Origin: Pseudonocardia sp. TRM90224
GTDB lineage: Bacteria; Actinomycetota; Actinomycetes; Mycobacteriales; Pseudonocardiaceae
Reading direction: 5' to 3'
DNA length: 54,264 bases
Assembly: GCF_021245725.1 (NCBI RefSeq)
Contig: NZ_JAJGSX010000046.1
Span: 1 to 54,264 of the forward strand
The notes under the pieces were generated by a model. It was given only the letters and a program-made list of their open reading frames with translations, made no database searches and had not been told where the DNA came from. Made by a program: the position numbers and the translations under genes. Positions 16,601 to 26,000 of this stretch are shown here, in pieces (positions within the stretch are counted from its first letter, which is position 1; each line of letters starts with the position of its first letter).

Positions 16601-16734
16601 GCGGTATCGAGTGCCCGCCGATGAGCGAGGACCTCACGCACCGCTGCTTCCAGTACCTGGTCGACGTCGGATTCTTCCCCGAGCCCGCGCAGCAGCGGGC
16701 CAAGGTGCGCGAGCAGTCCGCCGTGTCCGCGTAG
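13669..16734 (+). CDS. free-standing NRPS: A-PCP-thioester reductase
   Basis: 1021 residues, no condensation domain. The A domain (20-515) has YTSGSTGEPKG (172-182), YGPTET (311-316), YRTGD and the A10 lysine K505 (NVAGKVDR). The pocket, aligned by eye to GrsA, reads D217 A218 V221 D260 I284 G286 N310 V318 W319 K505. Asp at the fourth position is seen in arginine-type pockets, so a basic substrate is plausible. PCP: LGATSL with Ser558 (GA instead of GG). The reductase has GATGYLG (644-650) and Y800-x3-K804, using NADPH to release an aldehyde or alcohol. A-T-R proteins beside N-oxygenases are known from valdiazen/leudiazen-type pathways, where the amino acid is modified on the carrier and reduced off. 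Located 4 nt after the YqcI-like gene. Confidence 0.88.
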   Translation: MNADPTTSPADTVDAAAGADLLHRLIERQVDISPDAIAVVCRDAEISYAALDTWANRLAHRLIRAGAGPDRPVAVVAQRRIETVVSLLAVLKAGSAYVPVDPANPPRRFHHVVRDCGARLLVAAGDAPVPADGGAFTTVRCDADVPADDLDGEPTARPDAVVRPDNAAYVIYTSGSTGEPKGVVVPHRQIVAATHANRAYERPDPAAFLLLISFSFDACAVGLYWTLATGGTVVIPTPEELRDPCAVRALAARHRVTHLDCTPALYSLILGDDPGPLATLRCAIVGGEACPADLVERHHAALPGCQLFNNYGPTETTVWATTAALAPLPPDAPVPIGTAIPGVRTYVLDDDLQPVGSGELFIGGAGVARGYHGRPALTADRFLPDPQADGPGARMYRTGDRARTSADGTLEFLGRVDHQVKVRGFRIELGEVEQAIAAHHEVVETVVDVRSLGGTDTLVAWVGARPDSTLSSDAIRDHLAARLPDHMVPSHIAVVDGIPRNVAGKVDRAQLPDPVQPVATGADPATPLEVEVAELAEEVLGIGGIGRHTSFFDLGATSLHVSKLLLGTWSRFQVAIPIHQLFQVPTVAGLAQIIEAVRRTNDPNALETWTMEQLEEAARLAPDIVTDGLPHSEWSRPRDILLTGATGYLGAFLIKELVERTDATIRCLVRAGSPQEAFDRVCAAMKRYLIWDDALADRLEMVVGDLGKPRFGLTDATYAELAAHVDVIYHSGALVNFLFPYGEMKPPNVDGTAEVLRMATTTTVKAVHYISTIDMFLETDIDRPYLEDMEMVAEDVPEGYARSKWLAEAFVREARDRGVPCSIYRPGMMISHTETGATQLNDYLLIEIAGLLEFGVVPDVHYMFDATPIDFSAQAVAHISLKEGCLGGTYHLWNLHPVRVETIYDWIRSFGYSIDAVPFETVIQHLVTVDPSNPIFPLLPLFLDEEHRLMPDSFEPEVMAQTDLAAECRNTIAALEGSGIECPPMSEDLTHRCFQYLVDVGFFPEPAQQRAKVREQSAVSA

Positions 16735-16764
16735 CCAACGGCAGGTGCCGGACGGAGATCACCC

Positions 16765-17748
16765 ATGAGCCTCGTGCTGCTGCACCCCACCGCTTTGCCG
16801 AGCGGTCCGGCCGACCCGGACCGGACCGCCCGACCGGGGCCCGGGCACCGGGCGATGATCCGGCACCTGGCCCAGATCCGGCACCTGGACCAGCCCGGCG
16901 CTGCCGCGCAGGTGCTCGACCGGCTGCGTCGGCTCCCGGCGGCGCCGGAGGGCATGACGTTCGGCGCCGCCGACCCCGGCGGCGCCGCATACGACCGGTT
17001 CTTCGGCGTGAGCAGGACGTCGACGGGCCAGGGGGTCTTCCAGCACAGCGTGCTCGTGGCCTACCGATCGCTGCTGGAAGAGGGGTTCTCCTACGGCACC
17101 CGGCTGAGCTGGGCGGAGTGGTCGTCCTTGTGCACCGCGCTGCAGACCATGCTCGCCGACCCGATCGGCGACGGCGCGGGCTCGCTCCCGATCCCCGAGC
17201 CGCGACTGCTGCGCTGGCACCTGGACCCGGACCGGCGCTGGCGGGTGGGCCACCACGTCTTCTTCGTGTTGACCCAGAGCTTGATCGTGGCGCTGAACGG
17301 GCTCAGCAGCGCCTGTGACATGGGACGGCCGGAGGAAGGGCGGTCGGCGCTGCGCTTGGCCGCCCGGCTGCTCGACGCCTCGGCAGCGGCGTTCGTGTTC
17401 ACCGCCGAGTTCAGCTCGACCCAGTACCAGCACCGCGTGCGGCCCTCGATGGAACCGCCGTCGGTGCCGGCCGGGTTCAGCGGGCTGCTCTCGCCCGACC
17501 ACCAGCACCTCGTGCGCATGTTCGCGCGGCTGAGGCCCGTGCTGCGGGAGCTGCCAGCGGGGCTGTCGGAGGAGCACCGGAGCCTCACCCGGGCGTTGGA
17601 GACGACGTACGAGTCGCACAAGTACGTGTGCGGCCGGTTCGGTGGTGACCGCAGCGCGAGCCTGCGCATGAGCGACACGACCGACGTCTGCGCGGTCGAG
17701 GTGATCGACCGGCTCAAGCTGGCCCGCACCCGGGCGGTGCGCACGTGA
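16765..17748 (+). CDS. TDO/PrnB-like helical protein, possible haem enzyme
   Basis: 327 residues, mainly helical after residue 90. No confident family. Best resemblance by eye is to the tryptophan 2,3-dioxygenase/PrnB superfamily: a helix-rich middle (FFVLTQSLIVALNGL), then TAEFSSTQYQHRVRPSMEPP...GFSGLLSPDHQHL (213-249), comparable to the ...LRP..EP......G... stretch of PrnB. SHKYVCGRFGG follows, with His285 where TDO has its proximal haem ligand (RH..MV.R.IG). If correct, it would be a second haem-dependent oxidase in the N-oxidation set. ATG 16765 has GGAG upstream; its stop overlaps the next gene's GTG. An uncharacterised helical accessory protein is the alternative. Confidence 0.5.
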   Translation: MSLVLLHPTALPSGPADPDRTARPGPGHRAMIRHLAQIRHLDQPGAAAQVLDRLRRLPAAPEGMTFGAADPGGAAYDRFFGVSRTSTGQGVFQHSVLVAYRSLLEEGFSYGTRLSWAEWSSLCTALQTMLADPIGDGAGSLPIPEPRLLRWHLDPDRRWRVGHHVFFVLTQSLIVALNGLSSACDMGRPEEGRSALRLAARLLDASAAAFVFTAEFSSTQYQHRVRPSMEPPSVPAGFSGLLSPDHQHLVRMFARLRPVLRELPAGLSEEHRSLTRALETTYESHKYVCGRFGGDRSASLRMSDTTDVCAVEVIDRLKLARTRAVRT

Positions 17749-17816
17749 AGGGCGGGGCGCGCGTGAAGGGCGGGGCGCGCATGAACGGCGGGGCGCGCAT
17801 GAACGGCGGGGCCGTG
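17745..17816 (+). repeat. 18-bp tandem repeat at the FAAL-NRPS start
   Basis: Four consecutive 18-bp units, each beginning with GTG or ATG and encoding (M/V)-(K/N)-G-G-A-R. The GGCGGGG inside each unit could serve as ribosome-binding site for the next, giving up to four alternative starts. Units 1-2 are identical, as are nearly all of units 3-4; the fourth diverges at its end. Confidence 0.85.
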
Positions 17817-20800
17817 GGCCCGCCGACCTTCGCGCACGTGCTGTGGGAGCGGGCCCAGCTGACCCCGGACCGGACGGCGGTGACCTACCTGTCGGAGCCG
17901 GCCGGGCGGCACACGTACGGCTCGCTGTACCGCGCGGTCAGCGCCGTCGCCGAGCTGTTGAGCGCGGCAGCGGCGCCGGGCGATCGGGTTGTGCTGCTGA
18001 TGCCTCCGGGTCTCGACTACGTGGCGGGGTTCCTCGGCTGCCTGCACGCCGGGTTGATCGCCGTGCCCGCGCACCCGCCGCTGGGCGAGCACCACCTGCC
18101 GCGGATCGCGGCGATGATCGCCGACGCGCGCCCTCGCGTCGTGCTGACCGCGGCTCCCGTGGACGACGGGCTCCGAGCGGCGCTGGTCGGTGCGGGGGCC
18201 GGTGTCGGGGATCCGATCTGGATCAGCGTCGACGCCGCACCGACGGGCGGGGGAGCGCCCGTCACCCCGGTCGGTGGCCGCGACGGGATCGCCTTCCTCC
18301 AGTACACGTCCGGTTCGACGAGCGATCCGAAGGGGGTGATCGTCAGCCACGCCAACCTCTTCGACAACTCGGCCGCGATCCGCAGCCTGTTCGGGACGGG
18401 CCCGGAGTCGACGGCGGTCCTGTGGTTGCCGCCGTACCACGACATGGGGCTCATCGGCGGGATCCTCCACCCGCTGCACGTCGGGTTCCCGGTGGTCCTG
18501 ATGTCGCCGCTGGACTTCCTGGCGGAGCCGGCGTCGTGGCTGCGCGCGATCTCCGAGCACGGTGGGACCGTCTGCGGCGGCCCGAGCTTCGCCTTCGACC
18601 TCTGCGTGCGCAAGGTGACCCCCGAGCAACGTGCGGGGCTGGACCTCCGGTCGTGGTCGCTGGCGTTCTGCGGGTCGGAGCCCGTCCGTGCAGCGGCGTT
18701 GCGGCGGTTCGCCGACGCGTTCGAGCTGCACGGGTTCCGCCGCGACGCACTCCACCCCTGCTACGGGCTGGCCGAGTCGACGCTCATCACCACGGCTGTG
18801 GATCGCGGATCGGACCTGCGGATCCTCGACGTCGACGGGCAGGTGTCGGTGTCCTGCGGGCGACCGGCGCCGGGACACCAGGTCTCGCTCTGCGCGCCGG
18901 GCGAACCGGATCCGCTCCCTGACGGGGTGGTCGGCGAGATCTGCATCGACGGGCCGAGCGTCACCGGCGGGTACTGGGCCGACCCGGTCGGGACGGCGCA
19001 GGCGTTCGTACCGGCGCCGGGCGGGCGGCGTCGGCTGCGCACCGGCGACCTCGGCCGACGCAGCGTCGGCGAGCTGTTCGTGACCGGCCGGCTCAAGGAC
19101 CTGATCATCGTGCGCGGCCGCAACGTCGCGGCGGAGGACGTCGAGCGGGTTGTTGCGGGGTGCCATCCGGCGATCCGGCCGGGCCGGTTGGCAGCGTTCG
19201 GCTGCGACGGGGTGGCCGGCGAGGAGCTGGTCGTCCTCGCCGAACTTGCCGCGGGCGCCGGCCCCGACGCGAGCGCCGCTGGGAGCGCCGCTGGGATCGC
19301 CGCTGGGATCGTCGACGAGGTGACGTCCGCGGTCCGGACGGCGCTCGTCGCGCACCTCGGGATCACCGCCGATCGGGTGCTGCTGGCCCGGTCCGGTGCG
19401 ATCGCGAAGACCCCGAGCGGGAAGGTCCGGCGGGCCGAATGCCGGCGCCGCTACCGCGAAGGTGAGCTGGACCTGATCGGTGCGGCCGCCGTGCGGCTGT
19501 CCGGCGAGCAGGTGGCCGACCTCGCGACCGAGGTGCTCGACTGCCCGGTCCCAGCCGGTGTGCCGCTGACGTCGCTCGGGCTGGATTCGCTGCACGCGGT
19601 CGAGCTGACCCACCTGGTGCGGCAGCGCCACGGGGTTGCGCTGTCGTTGCGCGACCTGCTGTCCGGGGCGGACTGCACCACGCTGGCCTGCACGGCCCTG
19701 ACGTCCGATGCCCTGCGGCCCGATGCCCTGACATCCGCTGCAGGGCCGCACGGGACCGGCGAAGCCGTGAGCGCCGGCGAGCGCGAGCTGTGGCTGGCGG
19801 GACGGCTGGCCGGCGATCCTGCCCACTACGTGCTTGCCGTCGCGCTCGACGTGGACGGCCGGTTGGACGTCGAGCTGCTCGGCGCGACGCTGCGGCTGCT
19901 CACCGACCGGCACCCGGCGCTGCGGACCTGCTTCCCCGAGGTGGGCGGCGAACCGCGGCGCCGGCCCTGGCCCGCGGGCTCCGCGCTGGAAGTGCTCGAC
20001 CTCGGGCCCGCCGGCGACCGTGCCGTCGACGAGCGTGTGCGCGAGATGGCGGGCGAGGGCATCGACCCGACCGCCGGTGCGCCGTGGCGGGTCGTGCTGC
20101 TGCGTCGCGCGCCCGGCAGCGACGTCCTCGCGTTCTTCGCCCATCACATGGTGTGCGACCTGTGGTCGCTCGACGTGCTGGCGCACGAGTTCGGCGAGGC
20201 CTACGCGGCGCTGCGCGACGGCCGGGTGCCGCGGTGGCAACCGGCAGGGGATCCGGGCCGGCTCGCCGCGCAGCAGATCGCGATGTTGGCCGGCGACCGC
20301 GGTCGCGAACTCGCCGCGTTCTGGCAGGAGCAGCTCAGCGAGCTCCCCGGGCCGGGTGGGTTGCCGCAGGCCCGCCGACGCCGGACCAACGCACCGGCGG
20401 GCCGCGTCGAGATGCGGCTGCCCGCTCCGGTCGCCGATCGGGTCACCGCCGTCGCCGCCGCAGCCGGTGCGACCCGGTACGACGTGCTGGTCACGGCGGT
20501 TGCGTGGCTGGTGCACGCCTACACGGGCGAGCGCAGGTTCGTGCTCGGGGTTCCGGCGCCCGGCCGGCTCGCGCCCGACTCGGCGCGGGCTGTCGGCTAC
20601 TTCGTCAACGTGCTGCCGCTGGTCTGCGAGGTCGCCCCCGGCCGCGATTTCCGCTGGCACCTCGAACGGGTCCGGGACCGGCTGGCCGGCGTGCTGGCGC
20701 ACCAGGACCACCCGCACCGGCTGCTGGCCGAGCGGTACGGGCCGGGTGGTGGCGAACCGCTGGTGCGGGTGCTCGTGCTGCACCGGCAGGCACCGACCGG

Positions 20801-23000
20801 GGACGCGCTCGCGATGCTGCGGCCCGGTGGGGGAGCGCACCGGCTCACGGTCCGGTCGGTCGAGCAGCGCAACGCCCCGTTCGAGCTCACGATCGAGCTC
20901 GCCACCGAACCGGACGGGTTGGCCTGCGAGTTCACCTTCGACGCCGACGCCTTGGCGGAACCGGACGTGGCCGCAGCGGCCCGGCACTGGGGTCGCTTGC
21001 TGGAACAGGTCGTCGAGGAGACGGCGGCCCGCCCCGCCGACGTGGACCTGCTCACCGCCGAGGAACGCCGGCGGCTGCTGCTCGACTGGAACGCCCCGGT
21101 TGTCGCCCCGAGCGGCGGCGAGCCCGTGACGGTGCACGAGGCGGTGCTCGCGACGGCGGCGCGGCACGGTCACGCCGTCGCGGCCCACGACGAGGGCGGC
21201 TCGATCACCTACCGCGATCTCGACCGGCGCAGCGCCGCGCTGGCCGCCGCGCTCGCCGGTCACGGCGCCGGGCCCGGCCGGCCGGTCGGGCTGTTGCTGG
21301 AAAGGTCGACCGGGCTGCTCGTCGGCATGCTCGCCGCGCTCCGCGTCGGCGCCCCGTACGTCCCGCTCGACCCGGCCCACCCCGACCCGCGGCTGTCCCG
21401 GATCGCGGACGACGCGGGCCTCGCCGTTGTGGTGACGGACGCGGCGTTGCGGTCGCGGGCTCCCGCAGGCCGGTGCCCGACCGTCATGATCGACGGTGAT
21501 TCCGATCCCGGTCCGCTGCCGGTGGCGCCGGGACATCCCGACGTCCCGGCGTACCTGATGTACACGTCCGGCTCCTCCGGGGCACCGAAAGGTGTCGTGT
21601 GCGGCCACCGCGGAGTGCTCAACCTGCTCGCCGACCTGCGCCGGCGGCACGTCCTAGGTCCGGGTGATCGTTGCGCGTGGTGGACCAGCGCCGGGTTCGA
21701 CGTGTCGGTGTTCGAGATCTTCAGCGCCTTGACCGCCGGTGCGTGCGTCGAGGTGTGCCCACCGGCGAGCCGCTACGGGACCGACGCGTTCATGGAGTGG
21801 GCGACCCGCCGCGGTGTCACCGCGGCGTACGTGCCGCCGCACCTGCTCGCGGGCCTGCCCGAATGGCTGCAACGGCATCCGGGGCGGACCCGGTTGCGCC
21901 TGCTGGTGGTCAGCGTGGAGCCGGTCCCGCAGCCGCTGCTGCGGCGGATCATGGGCCTGGTACCGGGCCTGACGGTGCTCAACGGGTACGGGCCGACCGA
22001 GGCGACGATCTTCTCGACGCTGCACGCCGTCGACGGGCAGGGCGAGGGGGACGGCATCACCCCGATGGGCCGCGGGGTGCGCAACTGCCCGCACCACCTG
22101 CTGGACGCCGATCTGCGGCTCGTCCCGCCCGGGGTGGCCGGCGAGGTGTGCATCGGTGGGGTCGGGCTCGCCCACGGCTACCACGGTCAGCCGGGGTTGA
22201 CGGCGCAGGCGTTCGTGCCGTCCCCGTTCGGCCGCGGGGAGCGGCTCTACCGGACCGGCGACCTCGCGCGGTACGACCGTGCCGGGCAGCTCGTCTTCGT
22301 CGGCCGGCTCGACGACCAGCTCAAGGTCCGCGGGATGCGGGTCGAGCCGGGGGAGGTCGAGGCCGTGATCGCCGGGCACCCGGAGGTGTCGACCGCGCTC
22401 GTGCTGGCCGAGACGACGTCGAGCGGCCGCCGGCTGGTCGGCTACGCCACGGTCGCCCCCGACCGGGTCGGTGACCGCGCGCTCGCCGGCGACATCGTGC
22501 GCCACGTCCGCGACCGGCTGCCCGGACCTATGGTGCCCCGCCGCGTCCTGCTGCTCGACGAGTGGCCGACGACGGTCAACGGCAAGATCGATCGAACCCG
22601 GCTGCCGGGTGCGGGGCCGGCCGATCGCGACCACGAACCGCCGGTCGGACCGGTCGAGACGGCGATCGCGCATGCGTGGTCGACGCTGCTCGGCGAGGCG
22701 CGGATCGGGCGCGGTGACGACTTCTTCGAGCTCGGCGGCGACTCGCTGCTGGCCGCGAGGATGGTGGCCGCGCTCGCCGAACAGCTCGGCACGGCGCTGG
22801 AGCCCGCGCACGTCCTGGCCAATCCCACGGTGCGCGACCTCGCGATCGCCGTCGAGCAGGCCCGGGCCGGCGGGCTCGCACCCGGCTGCCCGGATCGGAC
22901 GGTCGCCGCGCAGGCGCTCGTCGACCACGTCGCCGCCCTGCCGGACGACGTCGTCGAACGGTTCCTCACCGCGGAAGCCGGGGGAGGGGACGCGCGGTGA
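17745..23000 (+). CDS. lipopeptide-initiating NRPS: FAAL-ACP-C-A-PCP
   Basis: 1751 residues. Residues 1-585 are a fatty acyl-AMP ligase (YTSGSTSDPKGV, LWLPPYHDMGLIGG, RLKDLIIVRGRNV) that loads an acyl group onto the ACP (LGLDSLHAVEL, Ser615). The condensation domain (about 665-1105) has H800-H801-MVCD-LWS, with Leu replacing the usual Gly, as in several domains that take acyl donors. The A domain (about 1125-1620; YTSGSSGAPKG, TVNGKIDR) has the pocket D-V-F-Y-V-S-G-I-F-K, which I cannot assign; its usual V-GG-E element reads VSVE. The PCP carries LGGDSL, Ser1667. The module therefore makes an N-acyl aminoacyl thioester. The start overlaps the previous stop (GTGA) and lies in an 18-bp tandem repeat offering four start codons. 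Confidence 0.92.
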   Translation: MKGGARVKGGARMNGGARMNGGAVGPPTFAHVLWERAQLTPDRTAVTYLSEPAGRHTYGSLYRAVSAVAELLSAAAAPGDRVVLLMPPGLDYVAGFLGCLHAGLIAVPAHPPLGEHHLPRIAAMIADARPRVVLTAAPVDDGLRAALVGAGAGVGDPIWISVDAAPTGGGAPVTPVGGRDGIAFLQYTSGSTSDPKGVIVSHANLFDNSAAIRSLFGTGPESTAVLWLPPYHDMGLIGGILHPLHVGFPVVLMSPLDFLAEPASWLRAISEHGGTVCGGPSFAFDLCVRKVTPEQRAGLDLRSWSLAFCGSEPVRAAALRRFADAFELHGFRRDALHPCYGLAESTLITTAVDRGSDLRILDVDGQVSVSCGRPAPGHQVSLCAPGEPDPLPDGVVGEICIDGPSVTGGYWADPVGTAQAFVPAPGGRRRLRTGDLGRRSVGELFVTGRLKDLIIVRGRNVAAEDVERVVAGCHPAIRPGRLAAFGCDGVAGEELVVLAELAAGAGPDASAAGSAAGIAAGIVDEVTSAVRTALVAHLGITADRVLLARSGAIAKTPSGKVRRAECRRRYREGELDLIGAAAVRLSGEQVADLATEVLDCPVPAGVPLTSLGLDSLHAVELTHLVRQRHGVALSLRDLLSGADCTTLACTALTSDALRPDALTSAAGPHGTGEAVSAGERELWLAGRLAGDPAHYVLAVALDVDGRLDVELLGATLRLLTDRHPALRTCFPEVGGEPRRRPWPAGSALEVLDLGPAGDRAVDERVREMAGEGIDPTAGAPWRVVLLRRAPGSDVLAFFAHHMVCDLWSLDVLAHEFGEAYAALRDGRVPRWQPAGDPGRLAAQQIAMLAGDRGRELAAFWQEQLSELPGPGGLPQARRRRTNAPAGRVEMRLPAPVADRVTAVAAAAGATRYDVLVTAVAWLVHAYTGERRFVLGVPAPGRLAPDSARAVGYFVNVLPLVCEVAPGRDFRWHLERVRDRLAGVLAHQDHPHRLLAERYGPGGGEPLVRVLVLHRQAPTGDALAMLRPGGGAHRLTVRSVEQRNAPFELTIELATEPDGLACEFTFDADALAEPDVAAAARHWGRLLEQVVEETAARPADVDLLTAEERRRLLLDWNAPVVAPSGGEPVTVHEAVLATAARHGHAVAAHDEGGSITYRDLDRRSAALAAALAGHGAGPGRPVGLLLERSTGLLVGMLAALRVGAPYVPLDPAHPDPRLSRIADDAGLAVVVTDAALRSRAPAGRCPTVMIDGDSDPGPLPVAPGHPDVPAYLMYTSGSSGAPKGVVCGHRGVLNLLADLRRRHVLGPGDRCAWWTSAGFDVSVFEIFSALTAGACVEVCPPASRYGTDAFMEWATRRGVTAAYVPPHLLAGLPEWLQRHPGRTRLRLLVVSVEPVPQPLLRRIMGLVPGLTVLNGYGPTEATIFSTLHAVDGQGEGDGITPMGRGVRNCPHHLLDADLRLVPPGVAGEVCIGGVGLAHGYHGQPGLTAQAFVPSPFGRGERLYRTGDLARYDRAGQLVFVGRLDDQLKVRGMRVEPGEVEAVIAGHPEVSTALVLAETTSSGRRLVGYATVAPDRVGDRALAGDIVRHVRDRLPGPMVPRRVLLLDEWPTTVNGKIDRTRLPGAGPADRDHEPPVGPVETAIAHAWSTLLGEARIGRGDDFFELGGDSLLAARMVAALAEQLGTALEPAHVLANPTVRDLAIAVEQARAGGLAPGCPDRTVAAQALVDHVAALPDDVVERFLTAEAGGGDAR

Positions 23001-26000
23001 CGGACCTGACGGATCAGAAGGCTCGCCGGGACACCGCGAGGGCGGCGCTGCTGGCGCGGATGTCCGCGGCGCCGGGCAGCAGGGAGGGCCTGTTCCCGGC
23101 GACTCCCGCGCAACGCGGGCTGTGGTTCCTCGACCAGCTCGCCCCTGGTGGCAGCGCCTATCACATGCCGGCGATCCTGCGGTTGCGCGGCCGCGTGGAC
23201 GTGGCCGCGCTGGGCAAGGCGTTCCAGGGGCTCGTCGACCGGCACGAGGCACTGCGAACCACGCTCGTGGCGGTCGACGGGCAGCCGTTGCAGCTGGTCA
23301 GGGCCCGGCGGCGGCACACCCTCGGCGTCGTGGATGCGACGGGCCGCCCCGCCGACGAGGTGCTGGCCGAGGTCACCGACGCGGCCCACGTGCCGTTCGA
23401 TCTCGCGGCCGGGCCGCTGCTGCGCACCCAGCTGTGGACCATCGCCACCGACGAGCACCTGCTGCTCGTCGTCGTGCACCACGTCATGGCCGACGGCTGG
23501 TCGCTCGGGATCCTGTTCGAGGAGCTCGCCGCGCTGCTCGACGGGCAGGAACCGCCGGTCGACACCGGATCCGCTGCGCAGCCCGCCGACCTGGCGCTGC
23601 ACGCGCCGCCTCCTGACACGACGCAGGCGTGGGCGGATCACCTCGCGGACGCGGTGCCGCCCGCGCTGCCGCAGCATCCCGACCCGGCCCGGGTAGCGGA
23701 CCTGGCCCCGGCGTGCGGGGTGGTGCGGCTGGAGCTGCCCGCGGCGGTGCCGGGTGGGGTGCGGCGGACCGCCCTCCGCCTGCGCACCACGGAGCACACC
23801 GTCGGTCTGGCGGCGTTCGCCGCGGCGTGCCACCGGATGACCGGGCAGCTCGACGTGGTGATCGGGGTGACCAGCGCTCGTCGCGGCGAGCGGGCCGTCG
23901 CTCGGACCGTCGGCCTGCTGGCCACCACGCTGCCGGTGCGGATCGCCTGGGCCGGTCCGACGACCCCGTTCGTCGAGGTGGTCGCAGCGACCGGCGCCGC
24001 GATGCGCACCGTCCTCGCCCACGACGACGTGCCGCTCGACCGCGTCGTCCAGCACCACAACGGCTCCCGTGTCGCCGGGCGCACACAGCTGCTGGACGTA
24101 GTCTTCGCGCTGGACGACACCCCGGGTGCCCCGGCCGGGCTCGGCTGCTGCGCGGTGGAGCAGGTGCCGGTGCCGCCGCGTTCGCCGAAGTTCCCGTTGT
24201 CGGTCCGCCTCGATCTTCGACGTGGGTCGGTGACCTGCGAGTACGACCGGAAGCTGCTCGCCGGCGACACGGTCGAGCAGGTCGCGAGGAACCTGTGCCG
24301 CATCTTGGCGCACGTCGTCGAGGCACCGGAGGACGGGATCGACGCGATCCCGCTCGTCGACGGCGTCGAGCACACGCAGCTGGTGGCCGCGGGCCGGGGC
24401 CGGCGGGGCACCGATGTGCTGGCCGGCCGCGGATTCGCCGCGGTTGTCGCCGACATCGCGGCGGCCGATCCGAGCCGCATCGCGCTGGTCGAGGGCGGCC
24501 GCGAGCGCACGTACGGGGAACTGGTCGCGGCGGCGGCCGGGATCGCCGCCCGGCTGCGGACCGGCGGTGCGGACCTGGACCGGCCGGTCGCGGTGTACCT
24601 GACGCGGGGGATCGAGCAGGTCACGGCGTGCCTGGCCGTGCTCATGGCCGGCGGGCACTACCTGCCGCTCGACCCGACCCATCCGGTGGCGCGCAACGAG
24701 TTCATGCTGTCCGACGCAGGTGTGCAGGTCATGATCACGACCACCGCCCACGTCACGCCGCACGGGGTGGAGACGCTCCTGACCGACGCGGTTGGTGGAC
24801 CCGGGCCCGCGCCGCTGCACGATGTGCGGCCGGGGCATCCCGACCGGCTCGCGATGATCGGCTACACGTCCGGTTCCACGGGGCAGCCCAAGGGTTACGC
24901 GATCACCCAGCGCGGCATCGCGCGGCTGCTGGGGGATCCGCGCCTGCTGCCGCGCCGCGACCGGCGAACCTTCCTGATCGCGAACGCGGTCACGTTCGAC
25001 TCGTCGACGTTCGAGATCTGGGCGACGCTCCTCACCGGCGGGCGGGGGGTGGTCGTCCCGCGCTACGGCTACACGGCCGAGGCGCTCGGCGCGCTGATCA
25101 GTGATCACGGGGTGACGACGGCACTGCTGACGACGCAGCTGTTCAACACCGTCGTCGACGAGGACCCGCACGCGTTCCGGCCACTCGCGGAGCTGCTCGT
25201 CGGCGGCGAGGCGCAGTCGCCGCAGCACCTGCGGAAGGCCGGGCTGCACCTGCCCGACACGCGGCTGATCAACGTCTACGGTCCGGCGGAGTGCTCGGTG
25301 CTCGCCACGGCGCACGTGTTCGACGAGATCCCCGCCGGTGTGGGCGCGGTGCCGGTGGGTTCCGCGGTGGCCGGCACCGACGCCTACGTCCTGGACTCCC
25401 GGATGCGGCCGGTGCCGCCCGGCGCGGTCGGCGAGGTGTACATCGGCGGGCCCGGCGTGGCGATCGGGTTCGTCGGGCGGCCGGGTACGACCGCGGAACG
25501 GTTCGTCCCGTCGCCCTTCACCAGCGGTGCCCGGCTCTACCGCAGCGGCGACCTGGCCCGCTGGGACGGCGGCGGATCGATCACCCCACTCGGGCGGCGG
25601 GACCGGCAGATCAAGATCCGCGGGTTCCGGGTCGAGCCGGCCGAGGTGGAGGCCCATCTCGATGCGCACCCGCAGGTCGCCACCTGCGCCGTGACCCCGG
25701 ACGGCACAGGGGCGACCACCCGGCTGGTGGCGTACATCGTGCCGGCCGGTGAACCACCGACGATCGCCGACGTCCGGCGGTTCCTCGCCGCACGCCTGCC
25801 CGACTTCATGGTCCCCGCGGCCGTCGTCACGCTCGACCGGCTCCCGCTGACCCCCAACAACAAGATCGATCACCGGGCGCTGCCCGCTCCGGCACCACCC
25901 ACGACCACGGGACGGCGAGTGCCGCCGCGGACCCCGCTGGAGCGGACGGTCGTCGAGGTCTGGGCGCACGTGATGGAGCTCGATCCCGCCGACGTGTCCG

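Noticed and set aside
13582..16641. 1019-residue reverse-strand frame
   Set aside because: Lies antisense to the A-PCP-reductase gene and has only the low-complexity composition of a GC shadow.
18017..18613. 198-residue reverse-strand frame
   Set aside because: Antisense to the FAAL domain, Ser/Arg-rich shadow.
17091..21650. 1519-residue reverse-strand frame
   Set aside because: Antisense to the FAAL-NRPS and TDO-like genes; no recognisable domain.
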